Positions 44,515 through 54,473 are shown, numbered from the stretch's first letter. The stretch: DNA of 64,000 bases from Paenibacillus montaniterrae (GCF_018403185.1 NZ_BOSE01000009.1:62001-126000); one strand, 5' to 3'. The notes: a model not told the origin generated them from the letters alone. Numbers and translations are program-made.

Positions 44515-44646
44515 CACAGTTGCTCACCTCGGATTTGGGTAAATTCTACTTGGTTTTCTCCCTCTTGCAAGAGAACGCTTTCCATTATACTAGAGCTAAT
44601 TTCAAGATAAAGCAAGCTACATGCTTTGAACAGGAGGATCATGATT

Positions 44647-45984
44647 ATGGATAATATGGTTTGGGTGACTAGTACAGAGAGCCAGCAATGGCAGGAGAAA
44701 AACGACTTTCATGTCGCACAGGGAGCTAGCAGCGGGCTGAGCTTAACCGATCACGAGCATCAAAGGCTGCTAGGCTTTGGCGGCTGCTTTAATGAGCTAG
44801 GCTATGTCGCGCTGCAGAAGCTGCCGCAAGCAGAGCGCGAGCAGCTGCTTGACCGATTGTTTTTACCGACGAGCGACCAGCGCTTCGATATTTGCCGTCT
44901 GCCGATTGGAGCCAGCGACTATGCGCTGGATTGGTACAGCTTGAATGAAACGGCTGGCGATTACGCGATGGAGCATTTTTCGATTGAGCGCGATAAGCAA
45001 TATTTGATTCCATACATCAAGGCAGCGCTAGTGCGCAATCCGCAGCTGAAGCTGTTTGCTTCGCCGTGGAGCCCGCCAACCTGGATGAAATCCCCGAAAG
45101 CATACAACTACGGAACACTTCGCTTCGAGCCACAAGTGCTGCAGGCCTATGCGCTTTATTTCGTGAAGTTCGTGCAGGCTTATGCAGCAGAGGGCATAAC
45201 GATTCATCAAATCCATGTACAAAATGAAGTCGTCGCTGATCAAAAGTTTCCTTCCTGTGTCTGGACAGGCGAGCAGCTTAAACTGTTTATACGCGATTAT
45301 TTGGGTCCGGCGTTTAAGCAGCATGGCATTACAAGCGAAATTTGGCTAGGCACGATTAATGCGCCGGAGGCATGGGATGAGTGGATGAAAAAGAAGGAAA
45401 CAGATTTCAATGGCTACGCCAATACGGTGCTGAGTGATCCCGAGGCTTATCAGTATGTAAAGGGAGTCGGCTATCAATGGGCGGGCAAATATGCGATTCA
45501 GCGCACGCAAATGAGCTATCCGGAGCTGCAATATTTGCAAACGGAAAATGAATGCGGCGATGGAGAAAACACATGGTTTTATGCGCGCTATGTATTCAAT
45601 CTGTACCATCATTATTTTATTAATGGCGTGAACGGTTATATTTACTGGAATATGGCGCTGGAGCCTATGGGGATGAGCACATGGGGCTGGAAGCAAAACA
45701 GCATGGTTACGATCGATCCACAGACCAACCAATATAAGCTGAATCCGGAGTATTATGTGATGAAGCATTTTGCACATTATGTAGGAGCAGGAGCAACGCG
45801 CCTGGGCTTGCAAGGGCCTTGGTCCGGAAATGCGCTTGCTTTCCGCAACCAGCATGGCTCGCGTGTAATCGTGCTGGCCAATCCATTCAAGGCCGGGCGC
45901 AGCATTTCGATTGGGCTGGGCGATGGAAGGCTGCTGCAGCGCACTTTAGAGCCTGAATCCTTCCATACGATTGTGCTTTCATAA
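44647..45984 (+). CDS. Cytoplasmic GH30-family beta-glycosidase
   Basis: 445 residues, no signal peptide. GH30 features: LLGFGGCFNELGY, RLPIGASDYALDWYS, FASPWSPPTWMKSP, acid/base E194 (HVQNEV) and nucleophile E300 (LQTENE). A short beta-sandwich follows the barrel. GH30 enzymes cleave beta-glucosidic, beta-xylosidic or beta-1,6-glucosidic bonds, and the subfamily is not clear by eye. CAGGAGG leaves nine bases to ATG 44647, preferred over ATG 44641. Neighbours (cupin-AraC regulator, kinase/regulator pair, transporter) suggest it acts on an imported oligosaccharide. Confidence 0.88.
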   Translation: MDNMVWVTSTESQQWQEKNDFHVAQGASSGLSLTDHEHQRLLGFGGCFNELGYVALQKLPQAEREQLLDRLFLPTSDQRFDICRLPIGASDYALDWYSLNETAGDYAMEHFSIERDKQYLIPYIKAALVRNPQLKLFASPWSPPTWMKSPKAYNYGTLRFEPQVLQAYALYFVKFVQAYAAEGITIHQIHVQNEVVADQKFPSCVWTGEQLKLFIRDYLGPAFKQHGITSEIWLGTINAPEAWDEWMKKKETDFNGYANTVLSDPEAYQYVKGVGYQWAGKYAIQRTQMSYPELQYLQTENECGDGENTWFYARYVFNLYHHYFINGVNGYIYWNMALEPMGMSTWGWKQNSMVTIDPQTNQYKLNPEYYVMKHFAHYVGAGATRLGLQGPWSGNALAFRNQHGSRVIVLANPFKAGRSISIGLGDGRLLQRTLEPESFHTIVLS

Positions 45985-46092
45985 GGAATCATTTTACAGC
46001 TGCTAGCGTCTTCACACCTATGTACTTGCGGAGCACCGTCTGCTATAGTTGCTTTACTGAAAGTCAAAGTCGCTCAGGAGGGTGGGTCTTAT

Positions 46093-47925
46093 ATGTTTAG
46101 ACAGCGCTTACATTCACTGCTGCAAACGCTGATGCTGCCTTTTAAACGCAGCATCAGGACTCGACTAATTATTACGATGGTGCTGCTTGTTATTCCGCCT
46201 ACGATAGCCGTTACGCTGCTGGCAACAACCAATTCCAGACAAGCAATGGAGGATCAAGTCATTCAAACGAATCTTTCCAATATGAAATGGACGGGCATTT
46301 ACCTGGATCAGCAGTTTGACCAGTTGAACAGTCTCATTTACTCGGCCCTGATTCATCCTGATATGTCTGCTTACTTGTCTAATTACGGCAATCAGTCGCT
46401 CTCGGAGCAATACAGCGATCAGCGCAATATTTCGAATTTGATTACGAATATGTATTATTCGGCAGGCAATTATATGGTTGGTGTTGACATTTATGTTGAT
46501 GATCGCAAAAAGCTGTTTCGCTATAACTCTTACGAAGCGTCCGTTAATTCGTTAACAGCTGCACCAGAGGTTTTCAGCCAGCTGGTCGAGCAAAACAAGG
46601 ACTTTATAGTCCATACTGACGAGGAGGATCGCAGCAAATTTCGCATGATCCGCAGCATCAATCGCTTTGAAAATCGGCAGAAGCAGGGCTACATTTCGCT
46701 TGATGTGCGCTGGAGCATGATGGATCAAACGCTTGATTTGCTTAATCAGGGCAGCAATCATCCGATTTTGCTCGTCGATGGCAGCGGAGAGCTGCTTTAT
46801 CAGTCCTCCGGCGAACAATTGTCGGCCGACATATGGCGCCAGGTGCAGCAGGTACAGCAGGCACAGCAACAGCAAGCGCAGCAATCAGCAGGCGGACCAT
46901 ACTATCTAGCCGCAGACGGCGCTTATATCTTTTATTACCCAAGCTCGGCGCTTGAGCTGACACTTATCAAGGTCATCCCGAAAAGCTTTGTTCATCAAAG
47001 CTCGATTCAAACGATGAAGTACGGTCTCATAGTCGGCATCGTATCCGCGGTGCTGTCGATGCTCATTGCTGCATTTCTCGGCTGGCAAATTTCCAAGCCG
47101 ATTGTACAGCTGGCCCATTCAATGCGCGGCTTAAGCTTTATGCGCAGACAGGAGCAGCAGCCGATAAGCTCAAGAATCGATGAAATCGGCTTGCTGGAGG
47201 TTAAGCTGCACAATATGCAAAATCGCATTCAAGAACATATTTTGAATGAATATCAGATGGAGCTGGACAAGAAAAACGCCGAGCTGCGCGCCCTGCAGGC
47301 GCAAATCAACCCGCACTTTATGCAAAATACGATGCAAATGATAGGCAGCATGATTTTCAGCAGCTCGCCAGAGCAAAGCTATCAGATGATTCGCTCGCTT
47401 AGCGACATGTTCCGCTATGTGCTGCGCGAGCCGGATGAGCTGGCGACAGTGGAGACAGAGCTTAAGCATGTGCAAAATTATTTGACGATCCAGGAGCAGC
47501 GCTTTGGCGGACGGCTTAAGGTAAACATGGATTGTGACGAGCGCTTCCTGCAGGCGCGCTTGCCTAAGCTGACACTGCAGCCGATTGTAGAAAATGCCTT
47601 TTTCCATGGGCTGGAGCCCAAACAAGGGGATTGGCAGCTTCATATTTCCACACAATTTGCGGCCGATAGAGACACGCTGTGCATGTCCATCCGCGACAAC
47701 GGAGTAGGGATGAACAGCCGGCAGCTGGCGCAGCTGCGCGCACGGTTAGCCTTCAATGAGAAGGTGCTCTGGACGAGCGGCAAGCAAATCGGATTGGCTA
47801 ATATTGCTTCACGCATTCATATACAATTTGGCAGACGCTACGGCATTGAAGTGAACAGCTCAGAGCAGAACGGAACAGAGGTTATGGTCAAAATACCTGC
47901 AGCAGACAAGGGGGATGTGCAATGA
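46093..47925 (+). CDS. Sensor histidine kinase (YesM/LytS type)
   Basis: 610 residues: membrane helices about 18-38 and 310-330, an extracytoplasmic sensor region with a Gln-rich run near residue 255, a HAMP linker, the His in QINPHFMQNTMQMIG, and an ATPase (LTLQPIVENAFFHG, SIRDNGVGMNSRQL, IGLANIASRI). The motif after the His departs from the usual FLYNTL. The gene overlaps the response regulator gene by four bases (ATGA). It is followed by a solute-binding protein and two permeases. Confidence 0.92.
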   Translation: MFRQRLHSLLQTLMLPFKRSIRTRLIITMVLLVIPPTIAVTLLATTNSRQAMEDQVIQTNLSNMKWTGIYLDQQFDQLNSLIYSALIHPDMSAYLSNYGNQSLSEQYSDQRNISNLITNMYYSAGNYMVGVDIYVDDRKKLFRYNSYEASVNSLTAAPEVFSQLVEQNKDFIVHTDEEDRSKFRMIRSINRFENRQKQGYISLDVRWSMMDQTLDLLNQGSNHPILLVDGSGELLYQSSGEQLSADIWRQVQQVQQAQQQQAQQSAGGPYYLAADGAYIFYYPSSALELTLIKVIPKSFVHQSSIQTMKYGLIVGIVSAVLSMLIAAFLGWQISKPIVQLAHSMRGLSFMRRQEQQPISSRIDEIGLLEVKLHNMQNRIQEHILNEYQMELDKKNAELRALQAQINPHFMQNTMQMIGSMIFSSSPEQSYQMIRSLSDMFRYVLREPDELATVETELKHVQNYLTIQEQRFGGRLKVNMDCDERFLQARLPKLTLQPIVENAFFHGLEPKQGDWQLHISTQFAADRDTLCMSIRDNGVGMNSRQLAQLRARLAFNEKVLWTSGKQIGLANIASRIHIQFGRRYGIEVNSSEQNGTEVMVKIPAADKGDVQ

Positions 47926-48959
47926 TTAAAGTGATGCTTGTGGATGACGAGCCGTGGAATCGTCAAATTGTAAAGCGTTTTGGCGCGTGGGATGAGCTTG
48001 ATATGGAGATCACATATGAGGCCAATGATGGCGCCGAGGCAATCGACTATATGAAGCAGCAGGCGCTGCAGCTGGTCATTACCGATATGAGAATGCCGGG
48101 CGTTGACGGTGGCAAGCTGATGGAATATATTTGCCAGCACTATCCCGACACGCAGCTGATCGTGATTAGCGGCTATGATGATTTTGAATATGCGCGAAAG
48201 GCGCTGCGCTGCAACGCCGTTGAATATTTGCTGAAGCCGATCGACAGTCACGCTTTGAATGAAGCGCTGCGCAAATGTCGTGAGGCGCTTTTGCAGCTGC
48301 AGGCGGTTGTCGACGTATCGCTTTTCTATGCGATGGACGCCTACAAGCAAAGCATTGAGCAGGCATTCCACAAGCTGCAGGAGCAGCAACTGCAGCATGT
48401 ATTGACGCAAATGGCAAGCAAGTGGACCAAGCAGCAGCTGCCCGCCGGCTTGCAGCAGCAGCTTTACGAAGAGCTGCTGCGCTTTGCACGGGAGCTGGCC
48501 GAGCGGCATAATCTTGCAACGTCTGCAGCAGACCGGCAGCAGGAACCTGGCGCTCCGCCAAAGCTAAGCTGGGATGAGCTGACTGCCTGCTACCTGCAGC
48601 TGCTCAAGCAATTAATTGATCAGCGCAAATTCAAATCCAGGCTTAATTTGCTTGAGGTTAAAGGCTATATTGAGCAGCATGCGAAGCAGCCGCTCACGCT
48701 GGAGGAGCTGGCGAGTACATTTTTTGTCAGCAAGGAGTATTTGAGCAAGCAATTCAAGCAGGAGTTTGCTGTCAGCATCACCGACTATATGACGCAGCTT
48801 AGAATGGAAGAAGCAAGGCAGCGAATAGAGGAAGGCAAGCTGTCGATTAAGGAAATAGCCGAGTTGGTAGGCTATGAGGATGTGACGTATTTCTATCGCG
48901 TATTTCGCAAATATTTTGGCGTAGCACCCGGCGAGATGAGAAAGCAGCATGAGGTTTAA
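47922..48959 (+). CDS. Response regulator with AraC-type DNA-binding domain
   Basis: 345 residues: receiver domain with D8-D9 and phosphoacceptor D55 (LVITDMRMPG), conserved Lys in EYLLKPIDSHAL, a Gln-rich linker, and a C-terminal AraC double helix-turn-helix (LTLEELASTFFVSKEYLSKQ, EIAELVGYEDVTYFYRVFRK). It is shorter than the other YesN-like regulator (521 residues). It probably activates the transporter operon that begins 96 bp on. Confidence 0.92.
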   Translation: MIKVMLVDDEPWNRQIVKRFGAWDELDMEITYEANDGAEAIDYMKQQALQLVITDMRMPGVDGGKLMEYICQHYPDTQLIVISGYDDFEYARKALRCNAVEYLLKPIDSHALNEALRKCREALLQLQAVVDVSLFYAMDAYKQSIEQAFHKLQEQQLQHVLTQMASKWTKQQLPAGLQQQLYEELLRFARELAERHNLATSAADRQQEPGAPPKLSWDELTACYLQLLKQLIDQRKFKSRLNLLEVKGYIEQHAKQPLTLEELASTFFVSKEYLSKQFKQEFAVSITDYMTQLRMEEARQRIEEGKLSIKEIAELVGYEDVTYFYRVFRKYFGVAPGEMRKQHEV

Positions 48960-48992
48960 AATAATCCAATCCAAGTGATTAAATCTGTCCAA

Positions 48993-49027
48993 TTTCAAAA
49001 TGAAAGCGCAATCTTATAATGAAAGCG
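48993..49027 (+). promoter_or_regulatory. Promoter with flanking direct repeats before the transporter genes
   Basis: TATAAT at 49015-49020 has a poor -35 (TTTCAA, 48993-48998). The octamer TGAAAGCG occurs at 49001-49008 and 49020-49027, 19 bp apart, and resembles half of a cre or a regulator direct repeat. Confidence 0.35.
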
Positions 49028-49055
49028 TAACCAAATCATTTGGGAGGTCATGATT

Positions 49056-50363
49056 ATGAAAAAGATAGCAAGCCTTATGACATCATTAACGCTGGTTGCC
49101 GCATTGCTGGCTGGCTGCGGTTCAGGAGGGAACGGCGGCAATGGCGCGAGCAGCCCCAATTCCACGGACAGCAATGTAGGGTCGGGCGGCAAAAGCGTCA
49201 CGCTTAAAGTATTTATTGCCCAGCCGCGCTTTAAGGAGCAGTATGATAAGCTGGCGGCCGATTTCACCGCAATGATGAAGGAGACGCAAAATACCGATGT
49301 TACGGTGCAGCTTGAGCTGCCAAACTCAGATAATGCGGCGCAAATATTGAAAACGCGCCTGGCGTCGAATGATGCGCCTGACGTATTCTCGCTGCATGCG
49401 ATTAATGAACTGCCAACGTTCTACAAGGCAGGATATTTGGAGGACTTGTCTGATCAGCCATTCGTTGATGTGCTGCTGGAGGATGTCAAGAAATCTGTAA
49501 CGACTACGGATGGCAAAGTTGTCGGAGTGCCGCTGGAAACGATGTCCTGGGGCTACCTGTACAATAAAGATCTATTCGAGCAGTATAAGCTGGAGGTGCC
49601 GACAACTGTTGCGGAGCTAAGAGAGGTTGCCGAGCAGCTGAAGGCCAATGGCGAGACGCCGTTTTTGCTGTCCTATAAGGAAGCATGGATTCCGCAGCTT
49701 GTTCTGCCGCTTGCAGTAGGCGCGCTGATGAAAACAGGCAATGAGGATTTTGTAGATCGCATGAATAAGGACGAAGGCTCCTTCCAGGAAATGAAGGAGA
49801 TGTTTACGGTGTTTGACTTGATCAGTGAATACGGAACTGATCGTGCGCTCGAGGTTGGCGGTGACGATGGAGCAGCCAAGTTTGCAGCAGGCGAGGCGGC
49901 AATGTGGCTGCAGGGGCCTTGGTATGCGGAAACGATTCTAAAATCCAATCCGGATATGAGCTTCGGCGTTGCGCCGCTTCCAATCAATGATGACCCGAAT
50001 GCTACCCTTATTAATTTGAGCGCATCGACTACGCTTGCCGTATCTCAAGCGAGCAAGCAGAAGGATGTAGCCAAAGCATTTTTGAATTTCGTGATGAGTG
50101 AGGAATATTCCAGCGGCTTGTTTGAATCGTTAATGTTCAATCCGACTGCAACAGTTCATACGTATGAAAGCTATCCTTGGGTGGACGATGCGACAGTATA
50201 TGTGAAGGAAGGCAAGGCTTATCAGGATCCATCAATTCCGCAAGCGGTGAAGGATGAGGTTGGCAAAGGCTTGCAATCTTATTTTGCAGGCCAAATGACG
50301 CAGGATGAAGTGCTTGATGCGCTGGACAAAGCCTGGAAATCGTTCAATAAAGTCAATCAATAA
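49056..50363 (+). CDS. Extracellular sugar-binding lipoprotein (MalE-like class)
   Basis: 435 residues: lipoprotein signal (lipobox LLAGC near residue 20), Gly/Ser/Asn-rich spacer, then a family 1 binding fold (TLKVFIAQPRFKEQYDKLAA, ASNDAPDVFSLHAINELPTF, AAMWLQGPWYAETILKSNPD). Smaller than the two LplA-type proteins in this window and paired with MalF/MalG-type permeases. Start ATG 49056 is supported by GGGAGG at eight bases. Confidence 0.9.
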   Translation: MKKIASLMTSLTLVAALLAGCGSGGNGGNGASSPNSTDSNVGSGGKSVTLKVFIAQPRFKEQYDKLAADFTAMMKETQNTDVTVQLELPNSDNAAQILKTRLASNDAPDVFSLHAINELPTFYKAGYLEDLSDQPFVDVLLEDVKKSVTTTDGKVVGVPLETMSWGYLYNKDLFEQYKLEVPTTVAELREVAEQLKANGETPFLLSYKEAWIPQLVLPLAVGALMKTGNEDFVDRMNKDEGSFQEMKEMFTVFDLISEYGTDRALEVGGDDGAAKFAAGEAAMWLQGPWYAETILKSNPDMSFGVAPLPINDDPNATLINLSASTTLAVSQASKQKDVAKAFLNFVMSEEYSSGLFESLMFNPTATVHTYESYPWVDDATVYVKEGKAYQDPSIPQAVKDEVGKGLQSYFAGQMTQDEVLDALDKAWKSFNKVNQ

Positions 50364-50401
50364 CGCGCTGAATTGAACATGAACAGGAAAGGAGCAGGCA
50401 G

Positions 50402-51286
50402 ATGGTACAGAAAGGCTATCGAAAATATGTTTCATTACTCGCGTTTGTCGCGCCTGCATTTATATTGTACGCCTTGTTTTTATTGATTCCGACGATCAAC
50501 GGCTTATATTACAGCTTAACGAACTGGAATGGCTTGAATCCGAGCTATCAATTTGTCGGACTGGACAATTTTATCGAGCTGTTTACGGAGGACCCTTATT
50601 TCCTTGACTCGATCTGGTTTACACTGAAATACGTCGTATGCATGGTTATCTTTCAAAATGTAATTGCGCTGCTTATTGCGGTATTAATTGAGTCGCGCAC
50701 AAAAAGCAAGGGACTGTTTCGCACATTGTTCTTTATGCCCAACATGCTCAGCTTAATTATTAGCGCGTTTATGTGGACCTTTATTTTCACGCAGGTTTTC
50801 CCGCAGCTGGCTGAGCGTACTGTGCTCACATTTTTAGGCCAGGCGTGGATCGGCGATCCGAAATTTTCATTCCTCGCGATTCTCATTGTCTCGCTTTGGA
50901 ACGGCGTTGGCTATATGATGATTATTTATTTAGCCGGCTTGCAGGGTGTGCCGCAGCATTTGAAGGAAGCTGCTGTTATTGACGGTGCTAACATTTATCA
51001 GCAGTTTTGGCATGTCACCTTGCCGATGATTACTCATGCGATTACAATTTGCTTGTTCCTAACGCTAAATGGCGCCTTCAAAGTATACGAGGTTGTTTAT
51101 GGGCTGACAGGCGGCGGGCCAGGCCGCAGCACGCAGGTTATTACGATGAACATTTTTGAAGAAGCGTTCTCGAACAATTATCGCTATGGCTATGCGAGCG
51201 CGAAATCGGTCATTTTGTTTTTAATCGTTCTTGTATTTACGGTTATTCAGCTAAGATTGACGAAGCGAAAGGAGATTGAATCATGA
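50402..51286 (+). CDS. ABC sugar permease, MalF/LacF type
   Basis: 294 residues with six membrane helices. MalF-class marks: YALFLLIPTINGLYYSLTNW and the EAA loop HLKEAAVIDGANIYQQFWHV, then LTGGGPGRSTQV. AAAGGAG precedes the ATG. It overlaps the next permease gene by four bases. Confidence 0.92.
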   Translation: MVQKGYRKYVSLLAFVAPAFILYALFLLIPTINGLYYSLTNWNGLNPSYQFVGLDNFIELFTEDPYFLDSIWFTLKYVVCMVIFQNVIALLIAVLIESRTKSKGLFRTLFFMPNMLSLIISAFMWTFIFTQVFPQLAERTVLTFLGQAWIGDPKFSFLAILIVSLWNGVGYMMIIYLAGLQGVPQHLKEAAVIDGANIYQQFWHVTLPMITHAITICLFLTLNGAFKVYEVVYGLTGGGPGRSTQVITMNIFEEAFSNNYRYGYASAKSVILFLIVLVFTVIQLRLTKRKEIES

Positions 51287-52110
51287 GAAGGAAGCAGCTT
51301 GCATCCTGGGGCGTCAACCTCTTTTTAACGCTGGGCTCGCTCATTGCCTTGTTTCCGATCTACATGGCCGTGCTCAACTCCTTTAAAAGCGATGGCGAAA
51401 TGTTCCGCTCCTTTATCGCGCTGCCCGAGTCGATCAGCTTCGCGAATTATATCGAGGCGTTCACGCGGCTTGATATGCTGAGCAGCTCGCTTAATTCGGC
51501 GACTGTTTCCATGCTTGGCATCCTCGGCATTCTATTATGCGCTTCGCTAGCCGGCTATAAGCTGTCGCGCACGCCGGGCCGTCTGAGCGGGTTTTTGTTT
51601 CTATTATTCATTGCATCGATGCTCGTGCCGTTTCACTCGATTATGATTCCGCTCACGCGCATGGCAAAGGCGCTGCACGCATCGGGCAGCATCTACGGCT
51701 TGTCGTTTATTTATATCGGGCTGGGCGTCAATATGGCAGTATTTCTCTATCACGGCTTTGTCAAATCAATTCCGCGCGAGCTGGAGGAAGCGGCGTATAT
51801 CGATGGCTGCGGCGAGCTTAAAATGTATGTTAAGGTGATTTTTCCGCTGCTGCTACCGATTACCGTAACCATCGCGATTCTTGATTTTCTTTGGATTTGG
51901 AATGACTTTTTACTGCCGCTCATTATGATTACAGATACGAGCCAATATACGTTAATATTGTCAACGAATGTGCTGTTTGGCGAATACAATAAGGAATGGT
52001 CGCTTATTTTGGCTTCACTGGTGCTGACGGCAATTCCTGTGCTGATCATTTATGCGTTTTTCCAGCGCTATATTATGGAAGGGATTACGGAAGGCGCAGT
52101 GAAAGGATGA
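51283..52110 (+). CDS. ABC sugar permease, MalG type
   Basis: 275 residues with six helices. EAA loop ELEEAAYIDGCGELKMYVKV, and the C-terminus YIMEGITEGAVKG is typical of MalG-like permeases. Translationally coupled to the first permease. The ATPase must be encoded elsewhere. It completes the GH30-associated import system. Confidence 0.92.
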   Translation: MRRKQLASWGVNLFLTLGSLIALFPIYMAVLNSFKSDGEMFRSFIALPESISFANYIEAFTRLDMLSSSLNSATVSMLGILGILLCASLAGYKLSRTPGRLSGFLFLLFIASMLVPFHSIMIPLTRMAKALHASGSIYGLSFIYIGLGVNMAVFLYHGFVKSIPRELEEAAYIDGCGELKMYVKVIFPLLLPITVTIAILDFLWIWNDFLLPLIMITDTSQYTLILSTNVLFGEYNKEWSLILASLVLTAIPVLIIYAFFQRYIMEGITEGAVKG

Positions 52111-52222
52111 GCATTCTTGCTTCATGATTCGCGGTGGAAAGGGAGGGGAGCGTTTGGGAAGGCCTACCGGGCGTTGGCCTGCGCAAACGGAACGAAGCAA
52201 GGGGCGAAAAGGCGGTGAAAGG

Positions 52223-52255
52223 GGCCACTGAGCGGGTTTTCAGACACGCCCTAGT
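52223..52255. repeat. Second copy of the 33-bp dispersed repeat
   Basis: Thirty-one of 33 bases match 40984-41016 (GGCCACTGAGCGGGTTTTCA, then GACACGCCCTAGT), but the left pairing arm is missing. It lies in a gap (52111-52483) between the MalG-type gene and the convergent peptidase gene, in which I see no gene or clear T-run terminator. Confidence 0.6.
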
Positions 52256-52483
52256 CGCTAAGGAAGCTGGATAACGTTATGTGTGGCGAATGAAGCGTTT
52301 CTCATTCTAAGGAATATACAGCGTCTTATTAGGCGGTTTTCTCCGTATTTGAGGAGGCTTTCCGTACTTAAGGTTATGCATATTCGTTAGAATGTCGATC
52401 GTCTCCAAACGGATCATTTAACGTTACCCAGATTCTTTAATCCTTCACTTTAACCTTGCACAGCGGCTTACAGCTCAGCCCCT

Positions 52484-53140
52484 TTATTCGTGCTCAAGCA
52501 GCACATCGGGCGGACGATAGCCGCGCTGCAGTTCTTCAATAGAGTAGCCGAAATCCATTTGCAAATGAGGATAGTCCTTGAACCTTTCCCAATCGCCACC
52601 CCAGCTGAAGCCGAGGCGCTTTGCGATCTCAACAACCTCCATCCAGTCGGCTTGACCGTTGCCGTTCCCGTCATATTCCATATCCCAGACGACCTCATCT
52701 TGCTTCGTTTTCAATGCGAAATCAATCGCCAATCCATAGTTATGATAAGATTCCCCGCCACGCGCATGCGTGACGATTGAACCATCCGAGGTCCTTCCTT
52801 GCGCATATAGACTGTCCTGCTCTTGATTGCTGCGAAAATCATCCGTAATGAGAATAGAAATGCCAAGCTTGGCAGCCTCTGCAATAAGCTCGTCCTTCTT
52901 GGCTTCCACGATAGGGTGGAGCTGAACGACGGGCGGAGCGTCCTTGCGAACAAAAGGCAGCTTTCTGGCGAGTTCGTCGTTTCGGTTAACCAATAGGGAA
53001 GCTGTCAGCATCAGAATAAAGAGCAGCAGCAGCCAGTTGCGGATCTTTTTGCTTCTGCGCCTGCGAGCAGGTTGTCGCGGCTGAGGCCATGCAGCAGGCT
53101 GTTGCTGAGGCAGCCTGGGCTGTGGTCTGTATTCGGGCAT
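52484..53140 (-). CDS. M15-family peptidoglycan peptidase (CwlK/VanY-like), membrane anchored
   Basis: 218 residues. A Pro/Gln-rich cytoplasmic N-terminus and a basic patch (RRRRSKKIR) precede one membrane helix (about 36-52), then an M15 zinc peptidase domain with SYHNYGLAIDF (zinc His and Asp) and HLQMDFG near the end (zinc His). This pattern fits L-alanyl-D-glutamate or D-Ala-D-Ala peptidases that act on peptidoglycan outside the cell. Start at 53140 follows AAGGAG. Confidence 0.85.
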   Translation of the reverse strand: MPEYRPQPRLPQQQPAAWPQPRQPARRRRSKKIRNWLLLLFILMLTASLLVNRNDELARKLPFVRKDAPPVVQLHPIVEAKKDELIAEAAKLGISILITDDFRSNQEQDSLYAQGRTSDGSIVTHARGGESYHNYGLAIDFALKTKQDEVVWDMEYDGNGNGQADWMEVVEIAKRLGFSWGGDWERFKDYPHLQMDFGYSIEELQRGYRPPDVLLEHE

Positions 53141-53236
53141 AATGATGAATCTCCTTAATGATTGTACATGATAGCTAATACTTCTACTATAAAGCTTTGT
53201 CTGAACAGAACGCAACTGAACCTAACTCCAGACTCC

Positions 53237-54157
53237 CTACCCCTGCCAAATATGCGTCCGACCAAGCTCCATCGTCCAAAGCCGCTCAGCTGGCAGCTCG
53301 CGACGCTGCCATTCAGCGAGCAGGCGATCGAGCGCTTCTTTAGGGGTATCATCAGCAAGATGGAAGGCATCATAATGCATTGGCACAAAGGTTTTCGCCT
53401 TAATATCGAGAAATGTCTGCACCGCTTCCTCTGGCGACATATGCGAGTCGCGCATAAACCACTCCGGCTCATAGGCTCCAATTGGCAGCAGAGCAACGGA
53501 TATTTGCTTATAGCGCTTGCCGATCTCGAGAAACAGCTCATCGTAGCCGCTATCGCCGGCAAAATACAAGCAGTCCTGTTCGTGCTGCATCACCCAGCCT
53601 CCCCAGTGCGACGTATTCATATCCCACGGCGTACGTCTTGTCCAATGCTTGGCCGGAACAAAGCCGAAGGTGACCTCGCCAATGCGTTTTTCTGTCCACC
53701 ATGAAAACTCCTCTACCCGTGGAAAGCCTTTGCGTTTCATCCATCCTCCCAGGCCTTCAGGAACAAGCATCGTAAAATCGCCTGGCAACCGTCGCAAGCT
53801 GCCAAGATGAAGATGATCATAATGGGCATGGGATAATACGACGACATCAATTGGCGGCATTTGCTCAATCGGAACGCCTGGAGGCGTTAATCTTTTTCCT
53901 AGGCCCATCGTTGTTGCCCATACAGGATCAGTGACGATGTTCAGTCCGCCAAGCTGTACAAGAAAGGTCGAATGACCAATAAAGGTAACGGCAGATTGCT
54001 TGCGATTGCTGGCAAGAAACGCAAGATCGGGTTCAACGCGGGGAACTGAAAACGAAAAGTCTTTTTTCTTTGAGCGCCGTTCCTTTTGCCATTGGCGCAT
54101 TTGCGAGAAGGATTTAGCATTGGTAGAGCCATCCAAATTGACATATCTTTTGCTCAT
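53237..54157 (-). CDS. MBL-fold metal-dependent hydrolase (NAPE-PLD/UlaG-like)
   Basis: 306 residues, cytoplasmic. Metallo-beta-lactamase fold with LSHAHYDHLHLGSL (metal-binding motif), FAGDSGYDELF and PMHYDAFHL (later His ligand). TFIGHSTFLVQLGGLNIVTD and the KHWTRRTPWDMN segment are those of the N-acyl-phosphatidylethanolamine phospholipase D-like subgroup. The substrate is unknown. AAAGGAG precedes the ATG. Single gene. Confidence 0.87.
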   Translation of the reverse strand: MSKRYVNLDGSTNAKSFSQMRQWQKERRSKKKDFSFSVPRVEPDLAFLASNRKQSAVTFIGHSTFLVQLGGLNIVTDPVWATTMGLGKRLTPPGVPIEQMPPIDVVVLSHAHYDHLHLGSLRRLPGDFTMLVPEGLGGWMKRKGFPRVEEFSWWTEKRIGEVTFGFVPAKHWTRRTPWDMNTSHWGGWVMQHEQDCLYFAGDSGYDELFLEIGKRYKQISVALLPIGAYEPEWFMRDSHMSPEEAVQTFLDIKAKTFVPMHYDAFHLADDTPKEALDRLLAEWQRRELPAERLWTMELGRTHIWQG

Positions 54158-54307
54158 CGTTATCCGCAGACTCCTTTCAGTACATGCAAGTAAGAGTAAA
54201 ATATCGCGTCACATTATAAAATGTAAATTTTTCTAAACGTATCTTATATTATTATAGTACGTGATAGTTTGAATTTTAGGAAATTTGCTTGTTCGGGAGA
54301 TCTGACA

Positions 54308-54457
54308 ATGAAGCATAAAAAATATATTTTAACATCTATTTTGACTATGCTGTTTTTGTTGGCTATACATCTAATTGATCTGCTGCCTATTGGCATTATT
54401 TTTGCTCCGCTTATATGGGGCAGAATTTATACAGTCATTAATAAGCGGTTTGAGTAG
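54308..54457 (+). CDS. Small membrane protein of about 49 residues
   Basis: Two adjacent hydrophobic stretches (SILTMLFLLAIHLIDLLPIG and IIFAPLIWGRIYTVI) after a basic start (MKHKKYIL). CGGGAGA stands ahead of the ATG. Short and without a recognised family, but start signal, composition and the clean gap around it support a real gene. Confidence 0.45.
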   Translation: MKHKKYILTSILTMLFLLAIHLIDLLPIGIIFAPLIWGRIYTVINKRFE

Positions 54458-54473
54458 CTTTGCTTAATATGAA

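Noticed and set aside
44565..44580. cre site upstream of the GH30 gene
   Set aside because: AGAGAACGCTTTCC differs from the consensus at two fixed positions and overlaps no clear promoter.
47838..48509. 223-codon open frame on the minus strand
   Set aside because: Opposite to the response regulator with conserved motifs; low-complexity Leu/Gln product typical of a shadow frame.
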